A stretch of 64,000 nt of DNA, from positions 1 through 64,000 of the forward strand of contig CBFDBU010000001.1 of NCBI GenBank assembly GCA_965603125.1, given 5' to 3'. A program made the position numbers and the translations under genes. Below, piece after piece: positions 15,533-24,451 of the stretch (position 1 is its first letter; each line of letters opens with the position of its first letter). Below the pieces are notes generated by a model that was not told where the DNA came from, ran no database searches, and worked only from the letters and a program-made list of their open reading frames with translations. Origin of the DNA: JAJRTA01 sp965603125 (GTDB lineage: Bacteria > Zixibacteria > MSB-5A5 > GN15 > FEB-12).

Positions 15533-17068
15533 TTATTGCGGGCAGTCCACCGGAGGCGGCCCCCCCCGGAACATATACGCCACCAGGTACACCATGTCGC
15601 CGATGTCGATCACGCCGCCGCTAGCGTCCACGTCGGCTTCATCCATACAAGGCGGCTCGGGACCGGCCGAGAACATGTAGCTCACGAGGTAGACCAGGTC
15701 CGAGATATCGATACCACCGCCACTGTAGTTTATATCGCCCCTAATCGGAGCGATGCAGCAGGTCGTACATAGTGGCGGCTCTATGCAGGTGCACTCCACC
15801 GGAGGCGGACCACCGTGGAAGAAGTAGTCCGCGAGATAGTAGATATCGTCCTCATAGATACAGCAGTCGCCGTCGACATCACCGTTGGCCTGAACCGGCG
15901 GAGCCGGACCTCCATTCTCCACGTACTCAACCAAGTAGTCCAAATCAGCCACATTGATCTGGCCGTCGTTGTCTACATCACCCGGCATCTGACCCTCACA
16001 GCAAAGCGGTGCAGCAACACAGGCGCATTCCACCGGCGCCGAGCCAGTATCATACAGGTAAGCCTCCAGGAAGCTAATATCGTTCAGGTCGATACAGCAA
16101 TCACCGTTGGGATCACCATTGCCCCTGACTTCCGGCGGTGAACCACCGTGGTAGAGGTAGTCGATAAGATAGTCGATATCGGCGGGATCGATCTGCCCGC
16201 TACAGTCGGCGTCACCCGGCATCTGTCCCTCACAGCACAGCGGCGGCTCTATGCAGGTACATTCCACCGGAGGCGGACCACCGTGGAAGAAGTAATCCGA
16301 GAGGTAGTAGATGTCGTCCTCATCGATACAGCAGTCGCCGTTGACGTCACCATTGGCCCGAACCGGGGGCGCCGGACCGCCAATCTCCACATACTCAATC
16401 AGGTACTCCAAATCGGCCACGTTGATCTGGCCGTCGTTGTCAACGTCACCCGGCATCTGACCCTCACAGCAGAGCGGCGCAGCAACACAGGCGCATTCCA
16501 CCGGCGCCGGCCCACCTGTATACAAATAAGCCTCCAGGAAGTCAATATCACTCAGGTCGATACAGCAATCACCGTTGGGATCACCATTGCCCCTGACTTC
16601 CGGCGGTGGACCACCGTGGTAGAGGTAGTCGACAAGATAGTCGATATCGGCGGCATCGATCTGCCCGCTACCGTCGGCGTCACCCGGCATCTGTCCCTCA
16701 CAGCACAGGGGCGGCTCTAGGCAAGTACACTCCACCGGTGGAGGACCATCGTGGAAGAAGTAGTCCACGAGATAGTAGATATCATTCTCATCGATACAGC
16801 AGTCGCCGTTGACATCACCGTTGGCCCGAACCGGTGGCGCCGGCCCGCCTGTCTCCACATACTCAACCAGGTAGTCTAAATCGGCCACGTTGATCTGGCC
16901 GTCGTTGTCTACATCACCCGGCATCTGCAGATCACACGAATCAGCGCGCCCGGCGAATTGAGACGAATTGACCTCGGCCATCACCTCAGGGACTGCACTC
17001 ATACAGAGAGCGAGCAGGATGAGCACGGCCGTCAGCGGAATGCCCACATGAAGCTTTTGCCTATTCAT
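15533..17068 (-). CDS. Secreted dockerin-repeat protein
   Basis: A 511-residue exported protein made almost entirely of dockerin-type calcium repeats. The signal peptide (MNRQKLHVGIPLTAVLILLA, cleavage near VMA-EV) is followed by five units of 78 residues at residues 49-434 and a shorter terminal unit (435-511). Each unit holds two EF-hand-like loops (such as DVDNDGQINVADLDYLV and DVNGDCCIDENDIYYL) and two cysteine clusters. Units alternate in type, A-B-A-B-A, giving a 156-residue super-repeat. The terminal unit (DISDLVYLVSYMFSAGPEPP) is the commoner form seen at the end of other proteins here. Known dockerins bind cohesins. No enzyme domain and no cohesin is present, so this may be a calcium-dependent adhesin or scaffold; that is inference. 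Confidence 0.85.
   Translation of the reverse strand: MNRQKLHVGIPLTAVLILLALCMSAVPEVMAEVNSSQFAGRADSCDLQMPGDVDNDGQINVADLDYLVEYVETGGPAPPVRANGDVNGDCCIDENDIYYLVDYFFHDGPPPVECTCLEPPLCCEGQMPGDADGSGQIDAADIDYLVDYLYHGGPPPEVRGNGDPNGDCCIDLSDIDFLEAYLYTGGPAPVECACVAAPLCCEGQMPGDVDNDGQINVADLEYLIEYVEIGGPAPPVRANGDVNGDCCIDEDDIYYLSDYFFHGGPPPVECTCIEPPLCCEGQMPGDADCSGQIDPADIDYLIDYLYHGGSPPEVRGNGDPNGDCCIDLNDISFLEAYLYDTGSAPVECACVAAPLCCEGQMPGDVDNDGQINVADLDYLVEYVENGGPAPPVQANGDVDGDCCIYEDDIYYLADYFFHGGPPPVECTCIEPPLCTTCCIAPIRGDINYSGGGIDISDLVYLVSYMFSAGPEPPCMDEADVDASGGVIDIGDMVYLVAYMFRGGPPPVDCPQ
15767..16924 (-). repeat. Tandem higher-order repeat, 468-bp period
   Basis: Units run A1 16924-16691, B1 16690-16457, A2 16456-16223, B2 16222-15989 and A3 15988-15767, each 234 bases. 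A units resemble A units, and B units B units, far more closely than A resembles B, so the unit of duplication was the A+B pair. Nearly identical DNA between pairs points to recent expansion. Confidence 0.85.
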
Positions 17069-17143
17069 CTTTTCTCATCTCCTGTTATCGCTTGTATTTG
17101 GGGACTGGTCCGCAACCGTTCCCGGTCGGCGGATAAAACCCGT

Positions 17144-17173
17144 TCTATACCACAAACCATAAAAAAGTTTCAA
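17144..17173 (-). promoter_or_regulatory. Promoter of the dockerin-repeat gene
   Basis: On the minus strand TTGAAA (17173-17168), an 18-base T-rich spacer and TATAGA (17149-17144) stand about 75 bases before the ATG at 17068. AGGAGATGAG before the ATG is the Shine-Dalgarno region. Upstream lies the palindrome at 17204-17224. Confidence 0.5.
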
Positions 17174-17203
17174 CGCTACAAATCTGAAACGTATTGACTA
17201 GAC

Positions 17204-17224
17204 CCGTATAAAATAAATATACGG
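17204..17224. promoter_or_regulatory. AT-rich palindrome, possible operator
   Basis: CCGTATA-aaataaa-TATACGG is a perfect seven-base inverted repeat with an A/T-only centre, 31 bases upstream of the -35 box of the dockerin gene. It looks like a dimeric regulator site, but no cognate regulator is identified. Confidence 0.35.
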
Positions 17225-17703
17225 ACAGGCGTCACTCATGTCAAGCGGATTCCCAAATCGGACCGGACATAATTGTGTGGAGATGCGTTTTCGCTTGACA
17301 TTACCAAGGCCGGTGCGCTACGCTGTCGTAGAGTACTATTCCCATGTATGTTCTGCTGGTTGGCAGAAAGGTGGCGGAGAGCAGAATCCCAGTAAATGGA
17401 CCGGACGTTCGTAAACGGATATTGGTACAGCGATGGAAATTGGAATCACGCCCTACAACCAGGAACACGGCAAGGAATGGGAATGCAGCATCATCGCCGT
17501 CAACAAAAACGGCTTGACCAAACGGGCGACCTGTTGCACCTTTCGCCGCTCCTTCGGAACGCACCTGCCGACCGAGGCCTTACAGGAGCCACGCATGGGG
17601 ATATATTATACAGCAGTTTTTCGGCCTGGGCGTGCCATGAAGAAGCCTTATGGACGATGATAGCGCATTCCCTCACGAAAAAAGAAGCGGGAAAGGGACT
17701 GAC
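17225..17703. other. Gap with no supported gene
   Basis: About 480 bases. Short open frames exist (for example 17433-17660) but show no recognisable domain, no good ribosome site and unusual composition. A TTGACA near 17295 has only a poor -10 partner. It may contain a decayed gene or the leader of the methyltransferase genes; nothing firmer can be said. Confidence 0.3.
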
Positions 17704-18225
17704 ATGGCTCACCAGCGTGGGCGGATGAAAGAACGACAACAGCGGGATGATCTTGCCGGCGAACATGCCGTCGGCGATGCCGGACAGATAGTGCTGGCCT
17801 GCCTGTTTTTGGCGACGTGGATAGCAGACACGTTTTTTCTTAAGTACACGACTTTCCTTAACCAGTATGTGCCGCTTGCCGCCAGGATACCCCCGGGAGT
17901 CGTTCTGTTGATTCTATCCGGTTACCTGGCGAGAACGGGTCTGTCTATCGTGTTCGACGAGGAGAGGGGCAAGCCCGCCGTGATCCGAAAGAGCGTGTTT
18001 AATGTCGTTCGGCATCCGATATACTTAAGCGAGATCCTGTTTTATCTTGGTCTTCTGTTGCTGAGTATATCACTGGCGGCGGCGGCGGTGTGGATTATTG
18101 CCATCGGGTTCCTGCACCACATCTCGCGCTACGAAGAAAGGCTGCTGCTTGCGCGCTTCGGCGAGGAATATGAGCGGTACATGCGCGAAGTGCCGATGTG
18201 GATCCCGTCGTTTCGGAAGAGGTAA
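17704..18225 (+). CDS. Isoprenylcysteine/phospholipid methyltransferase-like membrane protein
   Basis: A 173-residue integral membrane protein of the ICMT/PEMT-like methyltransferase family. Hydrophobic segments lie at about residues 27-45, 60-78 and 108-138. The C-terminal signature VRHPIYLSEILFYLG, then YEERLLLARFGEEYERYMREVPMWIP, holds the SAM-binding Arg-His-Pro and Glu residues. Bacterial members methylate lipids or small molecules; the substrate is unknown here. I chose the ATG at 17704 (GGGA upstream); the frame is open from 17650. A class I methyltransferase follows 29 bases later, perhaps acting in the same pathway. Confidence 0.75.
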   Translation: MAHQRGRMKERQQRDDLAGEHAVGDAGQIVLACLFLATWIADTFFLKYTTFLNQYVPLAARIPPGVVLLILSGYLARTGLSIVFDEERGKPAVIRKSVFNVVRHPIYLSEILFYLGLLLLSISLAAAAVWIIAIGFLHHISRYEERLLLARFGEEYERYMREVPMWIPSFRKR

Positions 18226-18254
18226 ATGAGATTGCCGGCGCTACGAGAATACCG

Positions 18255-18959
18255 ATGAAAGACAGAACATATTTCGGCCGAGACCTGGAAGCGATGTCTT
18301 TCGCGAGGAATTACCATAACTGGATCATCGACGAATTCAGGCCTTATCTCGGAAAGGGCGTGGCGGAAGTCGGGGCGGGAACGGGCAATTTCTCAAGCCT
18401 GCTTATCGGAACCGGCATCGAGCGCCTGGTGGCATTTGAGCCGTCGGAAAATATGTACCCTGTGCTCCGGGATCGAATGGCCGGTGCGGATAACGTAACG
18501 ACCGTCAATTGCTTTTTCGGTGATAAATGCCGGGAATATGAGGATGAGTTTGATTCAGTCGTGTATGTGAATGTGCTGGAACATATTGAGAACGATGACA
18601 GTGAACTGTCATTTGTGCATAGTAGCCTGAAAAGGGGCGGTCATATTCTCGTTTTTGTCCCGGCCCTTTCGTGGTTATACAGCGAGTTTGACAAGAAGCT
18701 GGGGCACTTCCGTCGCTATCACAAGAAGGACATTGTTAGAATGATTGAGGGCGCCGGATTTGATATCATAAATGCCAGGTACTTTGATATGGCTGGAATC
18801 ATACCGTGGTATGTCGCTTTTGTTTTGCTGGGGAAAACAATAAACCCCGGTAACGTTACGCTGTACGATAGAATGGTAGTCCCGATTATGCGCAAGGCGG
18901 AGAGTCTCGTGACTCCGCCTGTAGGCAAGAACATCCTGTTGATTGGCAAAAAAGCCTGA
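18255..18959 (+). CDS. Class I SAM-dependent methyltransferase
   Basis: A 234-residue Rossmann-fold methyltransferase. Motif I VAEVGAGTGNFSSLL lies at about residues 36-50, motif II LVAFEPSENMYPVL follows, and the post-motif SVVYVNVLEHIENDD is typical of ubiquinone/UbiE-like and glycan-linked methyltransferases. The C-terminal half (HFRRYHKKDIVRMIEGAGFDI) resembles the Methyltransf_11/23 group often found in surface-sugar clusters. I chose the ATG at 18255; an upstream start at 18198 would overlap the previous gene. The substrate is not predictable. Confidence 0.8.
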   Translation: MKDRTYFGRDLEAMSFARNYHNWIIDEFRPYLGKGVAEVGAGTGNFSSLLIGTGIERLVAFEPSENMYPVLRDRMAGADNVTTVNCFFGDKCREYEDEFDSVVYVNVLEHIENDDSELSFVHSSLKRGGHILVFVPALSWLYSEFDKKLGHFRRYHKKDIVRMIEGAGFDIINARYFDMAGIIPWYVAFVLLGKTINPGNVTLYDRMVVPIMRKAESLVTPPVGKNILLIGKKA

Positions 18960-19073
18960 CCCGGCGTTGCAGGCAACCTGCCGGACAGGTCATCCACCAA
19001 CGGGAGTGTCACAGCGCCAACGAATGAAACTGTAGGGGAATCGGACAGGGTTTCAAGTCGCGCTGTCAGGATC

Positions 19074-19607
19074 ATGAATCAGAACGCAGGAAATATCCTC
19101 TTTACCGGAGTCCCCGGCCTGGGCAAAACCACGCTGATCAGGAGACTCTGTGAGTCTCTCAGCCCGCTACAGCCAGTCGGATTCTATACCGAGGAAATAC
19201 GCGAGGCTGGTATCCGCAAAGGATTCGATCTCGTCAGCCTGAGCGGGCAGAGGCAGCAGTTGGCCCACGTCGGCATTCATAGCGCTTACAGAGTAGGAAA
19301 GTACGGTGTCGATGTTGACGGCTTCGAATCTTTCCTGAAGGGGAACGATTTCATGCGGGAGGCATCGAGATTGATAGTCATCGATGAGATCGGGAAAATG
19401 GAGTGCTACTCCGACGCCTTCCGGCGTTTCCTGACAGAAGCGCTGTCTTCGAATCGCCTGGTAATTGCAACCATTGCCCTCAAGGGCGGCGGGGTGATTC
19501 GGGATGTCAAGAAGCGATCCGATATCACGCTGCTCGAAATAACCCGCTCCAATCGTGATGAGTTGCCGGTCACGGCGCTGGACCTCGTCCGGGCGCACCT
19601 GGCCTGA
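19074..19607 (+). CDS. THEP1-type nucleoside-triphosphatase
   Basis: A 177-residue P-loop NTPase of the THEP1/NTPase_1 family. Walker A is GVPGLGKTTLIRRL (about residues 12-25). The family strand GFYTEEIREAGIRKGFDLV (about 36-54) and Walker B LIVIDEIGKMEC (about 100-111) are canonical. Archaeal and bacterial members hydrolyse NTPs in vitro, with unclear cellular role. No signal peptide. The gene stands alone between a methyltransferase and a convergent EamA gene. Confidence 0.88.
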   Translation: MNQNAGNILFTGVPGLGKTTLIRRLCESLSPLQPVGFYTEEIREAGIRKGFDLVSLSGQRQQLAHVGIHSAYRVGKYGVDVDGFESFLKGNDFMREASRLIVIDEIGKMECYSDAFRRFLTEALSSNRLVIATIALKGGGVIRDVKKRSDITLLEITRSNRDELPVTALDLVRAHLA

Positions 19608-19736
19608 CACGCACCATCTGCCATCAGATAACCAGTCCAGCGCACACGAGAGGACCCCGGTGCTTTGCGAACTTCTTCCAGAGGGTTGGCTGAACATGCA
19701 AGGCACCTGCTCCTGGTGCGGAAGCTGAAGGGTCGA

Positions 19737-20633
19737 TCAGCAGAACGTTACCATCACTGCCCCGGCCACACCAACGATAATGGCAATCAAACGCAGGGGC
19801 GTGATTCTCTCCTTCAGCAGGAGAGCGGCGAAGATGAATATGAAGATGTTACTGGTCTGGTTCAGCGCCGAGGCCGTCGACGCCTGCGCGTATTTCATTC
19901 CCGCCAGCCAGAGGACCATCGAAATGTATGCCCCCATAAACGACCCGGACAGAGTGTATTTCCACCGCCGTGTGGAGCGAACCGAAGCTATGATCCGCAA
20001 GCGGGAAGGATGGAAAAGCAGGACCACTGTCAGAACCGCCATACCGCCGATCAGGCGCATTTCGGTCGCCCATATGAGCGGTGAGTATTCGAGCAGCGGT
20101 TTGATCATCACAATGCCGACCGCCGTCGAGGCCATAGCCAATACTCCCCAGAGGATTCCCAGCGAGACAGCCCTTCGATCTATCGAGGCGTGATTGCGTT
20201 CGCTTATCACCGACAGCACGGCGGAGACGATCAGAATCACGCCCAGCCACTGCCACAGGCTGAGGGTTTCGCCCAACCACAACATCGACAGCCCGATAAT
20301 GAACGGGCTGTACAGGCAGGCGACAATGGCTATCAGACCGGCTCCGAGTGCGTTGAGGCTTTTGAGGAAGAGGGTGTCGGCAATGCCGATCCCGAGCGCG
20401 CCGCTCAGAAACAGCAGCAGGTAATCGCCGGTGGGAGCAGGCCGGAGGATAACCTCACCGAACAGCCAGGCGGTGGGGATGAACAGGATCGCTGCCAATA
20501 CGTTCTTGAACAGGTTCAGCCCGATGGGGTGCACTGCCTCGCCGCTCTTCCTGAAGAGGATTACGGCCAAAGCCCAGACTACCGCCGTCAGCAGCGCCAT
20601 TGCTTCACCGAAGTATGTTTCGAAACCGCTCAT
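19737..20633 (-). CDS. EamA/DMT-family transporter
   Basis: A 298-residue integral membrane protein with about ten hydrophobic segments arranged as two EamA halves (about residues 8-140 and 155-295). The first contains ALLTAVVWALAVILFRKSGE, and the second ILWGVLAMASTAVGIVMIKPLL. Drug/metabolite transporters of this type export amino acids, nucleosides or other metabolites; the substrate cannot be read from sequence. It is transcribed toward the NTPase gene, with 129 bases between the two stops and no strong terminator visible. Confidence 0.88.
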   Translation of the reverse strand: MSGFETYFGEAMALLTAVVWALAVILFRKSGEAVHPIGLNLFKNVLAAILFIPTAWLFGEVILRPAPTGDYLLLFLSGALGIGIADTLFLKSLNALGAGLIAIVACLYSPFIIGLSMLWLGETLSLWQWLGVILIVSAVLSVISERNHASIDRRAVSLGILWGVLAMASTAVGIVMIKPLLEYSPLIWATEMRLIGGMAVLTVVLLFHPSRLRIIASVRSTRRWKYTLSGSFMGAYISMVLWLAGMKYAQASTASALNQTSNIFIFIFAALLLKERITPLRLIAIIVGVAGAVMVTFC

Positions 20634-20986
20634 GTAGTGTCCCGGTTGCGTCTTGTTCGGTCAATCCGAAATCTACGTCTTCGCAGCGCTGGATCACGGC
20701 CGGTTGCCGCAAAGCCTGTCGACAATGTTGCCGGAAGGTACGTCAGGAGAGCCGCCGATTCAAGTGGGGATTTGTGCCGGGCGGTCGGCCCGCAGGCAGG
20801 ATGGCGGCTTTCGGGGCATGGATCGCCCCCAAAAACCGATTGACATATCTGCGTTTTTGCGTACTTTTCCACGTAGTTGCTGCGTGACACCGCCCTTGCT
20901 CCTGTCGGGACCACCTTATCGGGATCGGCAGGGACGGGGAGTTGCGAGGCAACAGGATCGTTGGTCTGCCGGTAGAAGAATTTGAA
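20634..20986. other. Divergent intergenic region with HNH-gene promoter
   Basis: A stretch of 353 bases between divergent genes, with no supported coding frame. TTGACA (20840-20845), a 16-base spacer and TACTTT (20862-20867) form a plausible plus-strand promoter about 115 bases upstream of the HNH gene start. Confidence 0.4.
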
Positions 20987-21505
20987 ATGAACAACGGGTC
21001 AGTCGTCAACCGCAACGTCCTGATGCTCAACCAGAACTACGAGCCGCTTACCGTCTGTACTGCCCGGCGCGCCGTTGTCCTGCTCTTTCAGGGCAAGGCG
21101 GAGATGATCGAGACCGCCGACGGCCTGCGTATCCACACCGTCACTGAAAGCTACCGGGTCCCGTCGGTGGTCAGGCTGTGGAGGTATCGCAAGGTTCCCC
21201 ACAAGCGGATCATGCTCACCCGCAAGAATATCCTCAAGCGTGACGGCCATCGCTGTCAATACTGCGGCTCCAGTAAGGGGCCGATGACAGTGGATCATGT
21301 TGTCCCTAAAACCATGGACGGCACAGACACCTGGGACAACCTGGTCTGCGCCTGCGCCCGGTGCAACAACCGCAAGGGTGATCAGGCGCTGGAAGAGGCC
21401 GGGATGAAACTGTTGAAAAAACCGTCCCGCCCGACTTTCATTACCTTCATTCAGCGCAATATCGGTATTGCTGATCGATGGCGGCCGTACTTGTTCATGG
21501 ACTGA
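20987..21505 (+). CDS. HNH endonuclease family protein
   Basis: A 172-residue protein of the free-standing HNH type found in many free-living bacteria. The N-terminal part (LMLNQNYEPLTVCTARRAVVLLFQGKAEMI) is a conserved extension. The HNH domain follows, with zinc-ribbon cysteines CQYC and CARC and the catalytic VDHVVPKTMDGTDTWDNLVCACARCNNRKGD (about residues 90-125). I chose the ATG at 20987; the frame is open from 20942. The real target of this family is unknown. No restriction-modification or phage genes are next to it, so a housekeeping role is more likely than defence. Confidence 0.85.
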   Translation: MNNGSVVNRNVLMLNQNYEPLTVCTARRAVVLLFQGKAEMIETADGLRIHTVTESYRVPSVVRLWRYRKVPHKRIMLTRKNILKRDGHRCQYCGSSKGPMTVDHVVPKTMDGTDTWDNLVCACARCNNRKGDQALEEAGMKLLKKPSRPTFITFIQRNIGIADRWRPYLFMD

Positions 21506-21680
21506 CCGCTACCGGCTGATCTCCCGCCGCCCTATAGTCCAGCGGCCGTTTGAGAATGTACGGTATGTGGCTTGTGCTTGTCGGATTGGTTTGCAGCCTG
21601 TGGTACCGCCCCCCAAGTTTTTATTTGATTTCGTCTGCTGTTGAGTATAAGATCGGTGGGCAAAGCTGAAAGTGTATGCT

Positions 21681-22721
21681 ATGACCGGCAAAACAGATAA
21701 GGCCCCGGCCGAGCAGCAAGCCCCGGCGTCGGCCTTGAAGAAACAGACGATTCTCTCCGGAATGCAGCCGACCGGGTCGCTGCACATCGGTAACTTAGAG
21801 GGTGCCCTGCGCAACTGGGTCAGGTTGCAGGACGAGTACTGGTTCTATGCCTGCATCGTCGACCTGCATGCGCTCACAGCCGAATGGAAAGACCCCGGAG
21901 TACTGAAAAACCGCATCTTCGAGATGACGGTGGACTTCATGGCCGCCGGGCTCGATCCGGAAAAGTGCGCCATCTTCATCCAGTCCGAGGTCAGAGAGCA
22001 CGCCGAACTGCACCTGGTGTTCTCCATGCTGGTGACCGTTCCCACACTCATGAGACTGCCCACCTACCTGGAGAAGAAAGACGAGCTTGACTCCTACGGT
22101 TTCCTGGGCTACCCGGTTCTGCAGGCGGCGGACATCTGCGTCTACAACGCCCATCGAGTGCCGGTCGGCAAGGATCAGGAGAAGCATATCTGGATGGCCA
22201 ATGACCTGGCGAAACGTTTCAACACCACCTACCGCAAGGTCTTTAACGAGCCGGAGGCGCTGCTATGCGACATTCCGCTGATCCCGGGCGCCGACAACCG
22301 AAAGATGTCGAAATCGTACGACAACCATCTCCCGCTTGATTTCACCGAGAAGCAGACGGAAAAGCGCATCAAGAGCTTCTTCACTGATCCCACCAAGATA
22401 CGCAAGGGAGATCCCGGCCATCCCGAAACGTGTCCTGTTTTTCTGCTGCACCGTGTGTATACGGCGGAACATGAGACGGAAATCGCTCCCCCCTGCCGCA
22501 CGGGGGAATTGGGATGTGTTGATTGCAAGCTCCGTCTGAGCCGGAATCTGAACGAGGCCCTCCGGCCGATCAGGGACAGGAGAGCGGAGCTTCTTAAAAG
22601 ACCGGACTACGTCTGGGACGTCCTTGCCACCGGAGCCGACCGGGCCCGAGAGCGTGCCGGCGCCGTCATGGAAAGAGTACGGGCTGCCATGAAGATGGAC
22701 TATCAGGGAAGGAAGGCATGA
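21681..22721 (+). CDS. trpS: Tryptophanyl-tRNA synthetase
   Basis: A 346-residue class Ic aminoacyl-tRNA synthetase that charges tRNA-Trp. The HIGH-type motif is MQPTGSLHIGNLEGALRNWV (about residues 24-43) and the KMSKS motif is intact (DNRKMSKSYDN, about 210). The length is usual for the bacterial enzyme. I chose the ATG at 21681; a GTG at 21672 is in frame. Its last codons overlap scpA by ATGA, starting the trpS-scpA-scpB-rluB cluster that is conserved in many bacteria. Confidence 0.96.
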   Translation: MTGKTDKAPAEQQAPASALKKQTILSGMQPTGSLHIGNLEGALRNWVRLQDEYWFYACIVDLHALTAEWKDPGVLKNRIFEMTVDFMAAGLDPEKCAIFIQSEVREHAELHLVFSMLVTVPTLMRLPTYLEKKDELDSYGFLGYPVLQAADICVYNAHRVPVGKDQEKHIWMANDLAKRFNTTYRKVFNEPEALLCDIPLIPGADNRKMSKSYDNHLPLDFTEKQTEKRIKSFFTDPTKIRKGDPGHPETCPVFLLHRVYTAEHETEIAPPCRTGELGCVDCKLRLSRNLNEALRPIRDRRAELLKRPDYVWDVLATGADRARERAGAVMERVRAAMKMDYQGRKA

Positions 22722-23518
22722 ACCCGATTGCGACCCAACAGCCGCTGGACGACTACCGCGTAGATCTGGCCGTGTTCCACGGGCCGCTGGATCTTCTGCT
22801 CCACCTCATCAAGAAAGAGGAAGTGGATATCTATGATATTCCCATCGCCCGCATCACCAGGCAATACCTGAAATACATCGAGTTGATGCAGACTCTGAAT
22901 CTTGAAGTGGCGGGCGAGTTCATCCTCATGGCGGCCACCCTTATCAGGATCAAGACCCGCCTGCTCCTGCCCAGGGACGAGACCGATCTCGATGAGCCCG
23001 ATCTACGGGAAGAACTCATACTGGCTCTGGTTGAATACAAGAAGTACCGGGAAGCCGGGGAAATACTCAGGGAGAAGGCGCTGCTTGAGGAACGGAACTT
23101 CGTTCCCCCCTCTCCGGCGCGGAAAGGCAGCACGGTCGTTGACGAGTATCCACAGGTATCCCTGTTTGATCTCGTCACCGCCTTCAAGGAGATAATGGAG
23201 GCGCGCCGGGACGTGAGTTTCCACGAGATCGGTGTCGAGGATGTCACGGTTGAGGATCGCATGGAGGCGGTGATGCGTCTTCTGCGGGACAAGGAGCACG
23301 TGACCTTCCCTGAGGTGCTGGCCGATGTCACCCGGCGAGTCGTTGCTGTGGTGACGTTCGTCGCCCTCCTGGAACTGGCGCGCGCCAGGAGGATTACCAT
23401 ATCGCAGTCGCGCCCGTTTGCCGAGTTGCGAATCTACCGAGGCAGGCGTTTTGCAGCGCCCCGGGACGCCGTTGATTTGATCTCCTTCCCCAAACCGCAA
23501 GAACAGGTGGTAAACTGA
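22718..23518 (+). CDS. scpA: Segregation and condensation protein A
   Basis: A 266-residue kleisin of the SMC-ScpAB complex that compacts and segregates the chromosome. The N-terminal DYRVDLAVFHGPLDLLLHLIKKEEVDIYDI is the family hallmark. A helix ELMQTLNLEVAGEFILMAATLIRIKTRLLLP follows, and a winged-helix C-terminus (FVALLELARARRITISQ) binds the SMC head. It overlaps trpS by four bases and is three bases from scpB, so it is translationally coupled to both. smc is not in the window. Confidence 0.95.
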   Translation: MNPIATQQPLDDYRVDLAVFHGPLDLLLHLIKKEEVDIYDIPIARITRQYLKYIELMQTLNLEVAGEFILMAATLIRIKTRLLLPRDETDLDEPDLREELILALVEYKKYREAGEILREKALLEERNFVPPSPARKGSTVVDEYPQVSLFDLVTAFKEIMEARRDVSFHEIGVEDVTVEDRMEAVMRLLRDKEHVTFPEVLADVTRRVVAVVTFVALLELARARRITISQSRPFAELRIYRGRRFAAPRDAVDLISFPKPQEQVVN

Positions 23519-23521
23519 AAA

Positions 23522-24331
23522 ATGCAAGATGGATTGAAACAATCGATAATCGAGGGGTTGATTTTGGCCTCGCCGGAACCGCTGCCGACGCGCAGGATTT
23601 CCGAGGTCGTTGAGGGCATGACGCCGGCGAGGGTCGGCCAGGCGGTGGCCGAGTTGAACAACCGTTACATGCAATCCGGATCCTCTTTCCGCATCCGGGA
23701 ACTGGCCGGCGGGTATCAGTTCTATATCGTACCGGAGTTTGCCGGTTACGTCCAGGAGCTTTTCACGCGACGGCGCAAGATGCGCCTGACCCGGGCATCG
23801 CTGGAGACCCTGGCAATCGTGGCCTATCGTCAGCCGGTTACAAAGGCCGAGGTCGAACACATCCGCGGGGTCGCTTCCGACGGCGTCATTCGCAACCTAC
23901 TCGATAAGAAGCTGGTGACCATCCGGGGCCGGGCGAAGACCGTCGGCAAACCGTTGCAGTATGAGACGACCGACCAGTTCCTGAAGTTCTTCGGGCTGGC
24001 CGCTCTGGAGGATCTTCCCAAAATGTCCGAGATCGTCGAGATGATCTCGGCCCGGGAGCCGGATTCGCAAACGGAGTTGAACCTTGAGAAAGCCGCCGCT
24101 TTGCACGAGGCCGCCCGGAAGCTGAATGTTGCCGACGGCACATACAACCCGCAAAACCACAGCGAGGAAAGCGAGGCCACCGTTGACGCAGAGCCCACCT
24201 CACCTGCATCAGAGGCTCAGAATACAAACAAAGATGGAGCCGGGGATACCGACACTGTGGAAGATGTCTCCTCAGACGACGGAACCGCGGAGAGTCCCGG
24301 CGTCATTGTCGATATGGACGCTACCCGCTGA
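23522..24331 (+). CDS. scpB: Segregation and condensation protein B
   Basis: A 269-residue winged-helix partner that dimerises on ScpA. IEGLILASPEPLPTRRISEVVEGM opens the first winged helix. LTRASLETLAIVAYRQPVTKAEVEHIRGV (about residues 82-110) is the conserved second one, followed by FGLAALEDLPKMSE. The last 90 residues form an acidic, low-complexity tail (ESEATVDAEPTSPASEAQNTNKD and following), longer than usual and likely disordered. It starts just after scpA. A 120-base gap precedes rluB. Confidence 0.94.
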   Translation: MQDGLKQSIIEGLILASPEPLPTRRISEVVEGMTPARVGQAVAELNNRYMQSGSSFRIRELAGGYQFYIVPEFAGYVQELFTRRRKMRLTRASLETLAIVAYRQPVTKAEVEHIRGVASDGVIRNLLDKKLVTIRGRAKTVGKPLQYETTDQFLKFFGLAALEDLPKMSEIVEMISAREPDSQTELNLEKAAALHEAARKLNVADGTYNPQNHSEESEATVDAEPTSPASEAQNTNKDGAGDTDTVEDVSSDDGTAESPGVIVDMDATR

Positions 24332-24451
24332 CGTTGGTCGCACTCTGATCGGAGCCGACGGGAAACACCGGCGTGCTTTTCCGGCGACTGATTCCCGGCG
24401 ACGCGTTTCCGGGTAGCGGGGAATCGGTTAGCAACCGGAAAGGCCGGGGCT

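Noticed and set aside
15767..16924. Regular repeats that could suggest a CRISPR array
   Set aside because: The period is 234/468 bases, the repeats are in frame and encode dockerin units; there are no short spacers.
17433..17660. 75-residue open frame between the dockerin and methyltransferase genes
   Set aside because: No domain, no credible ribosome site and unusual composition; it may be chance or decay.
19074..19607. Kinase or adenylate-kinase-like assignment for the NTPase
   Set aside because: The GFYTEE strand and DEIGKME Walker B are specific for THEP1-type NTPases.
20987..21505. HNH gene as a homing endonuclease or restriction enzyme
   Set aside because: No intron/intein splice features, methylase or phage genes nearby; it fits the common stand-alone HNH family.
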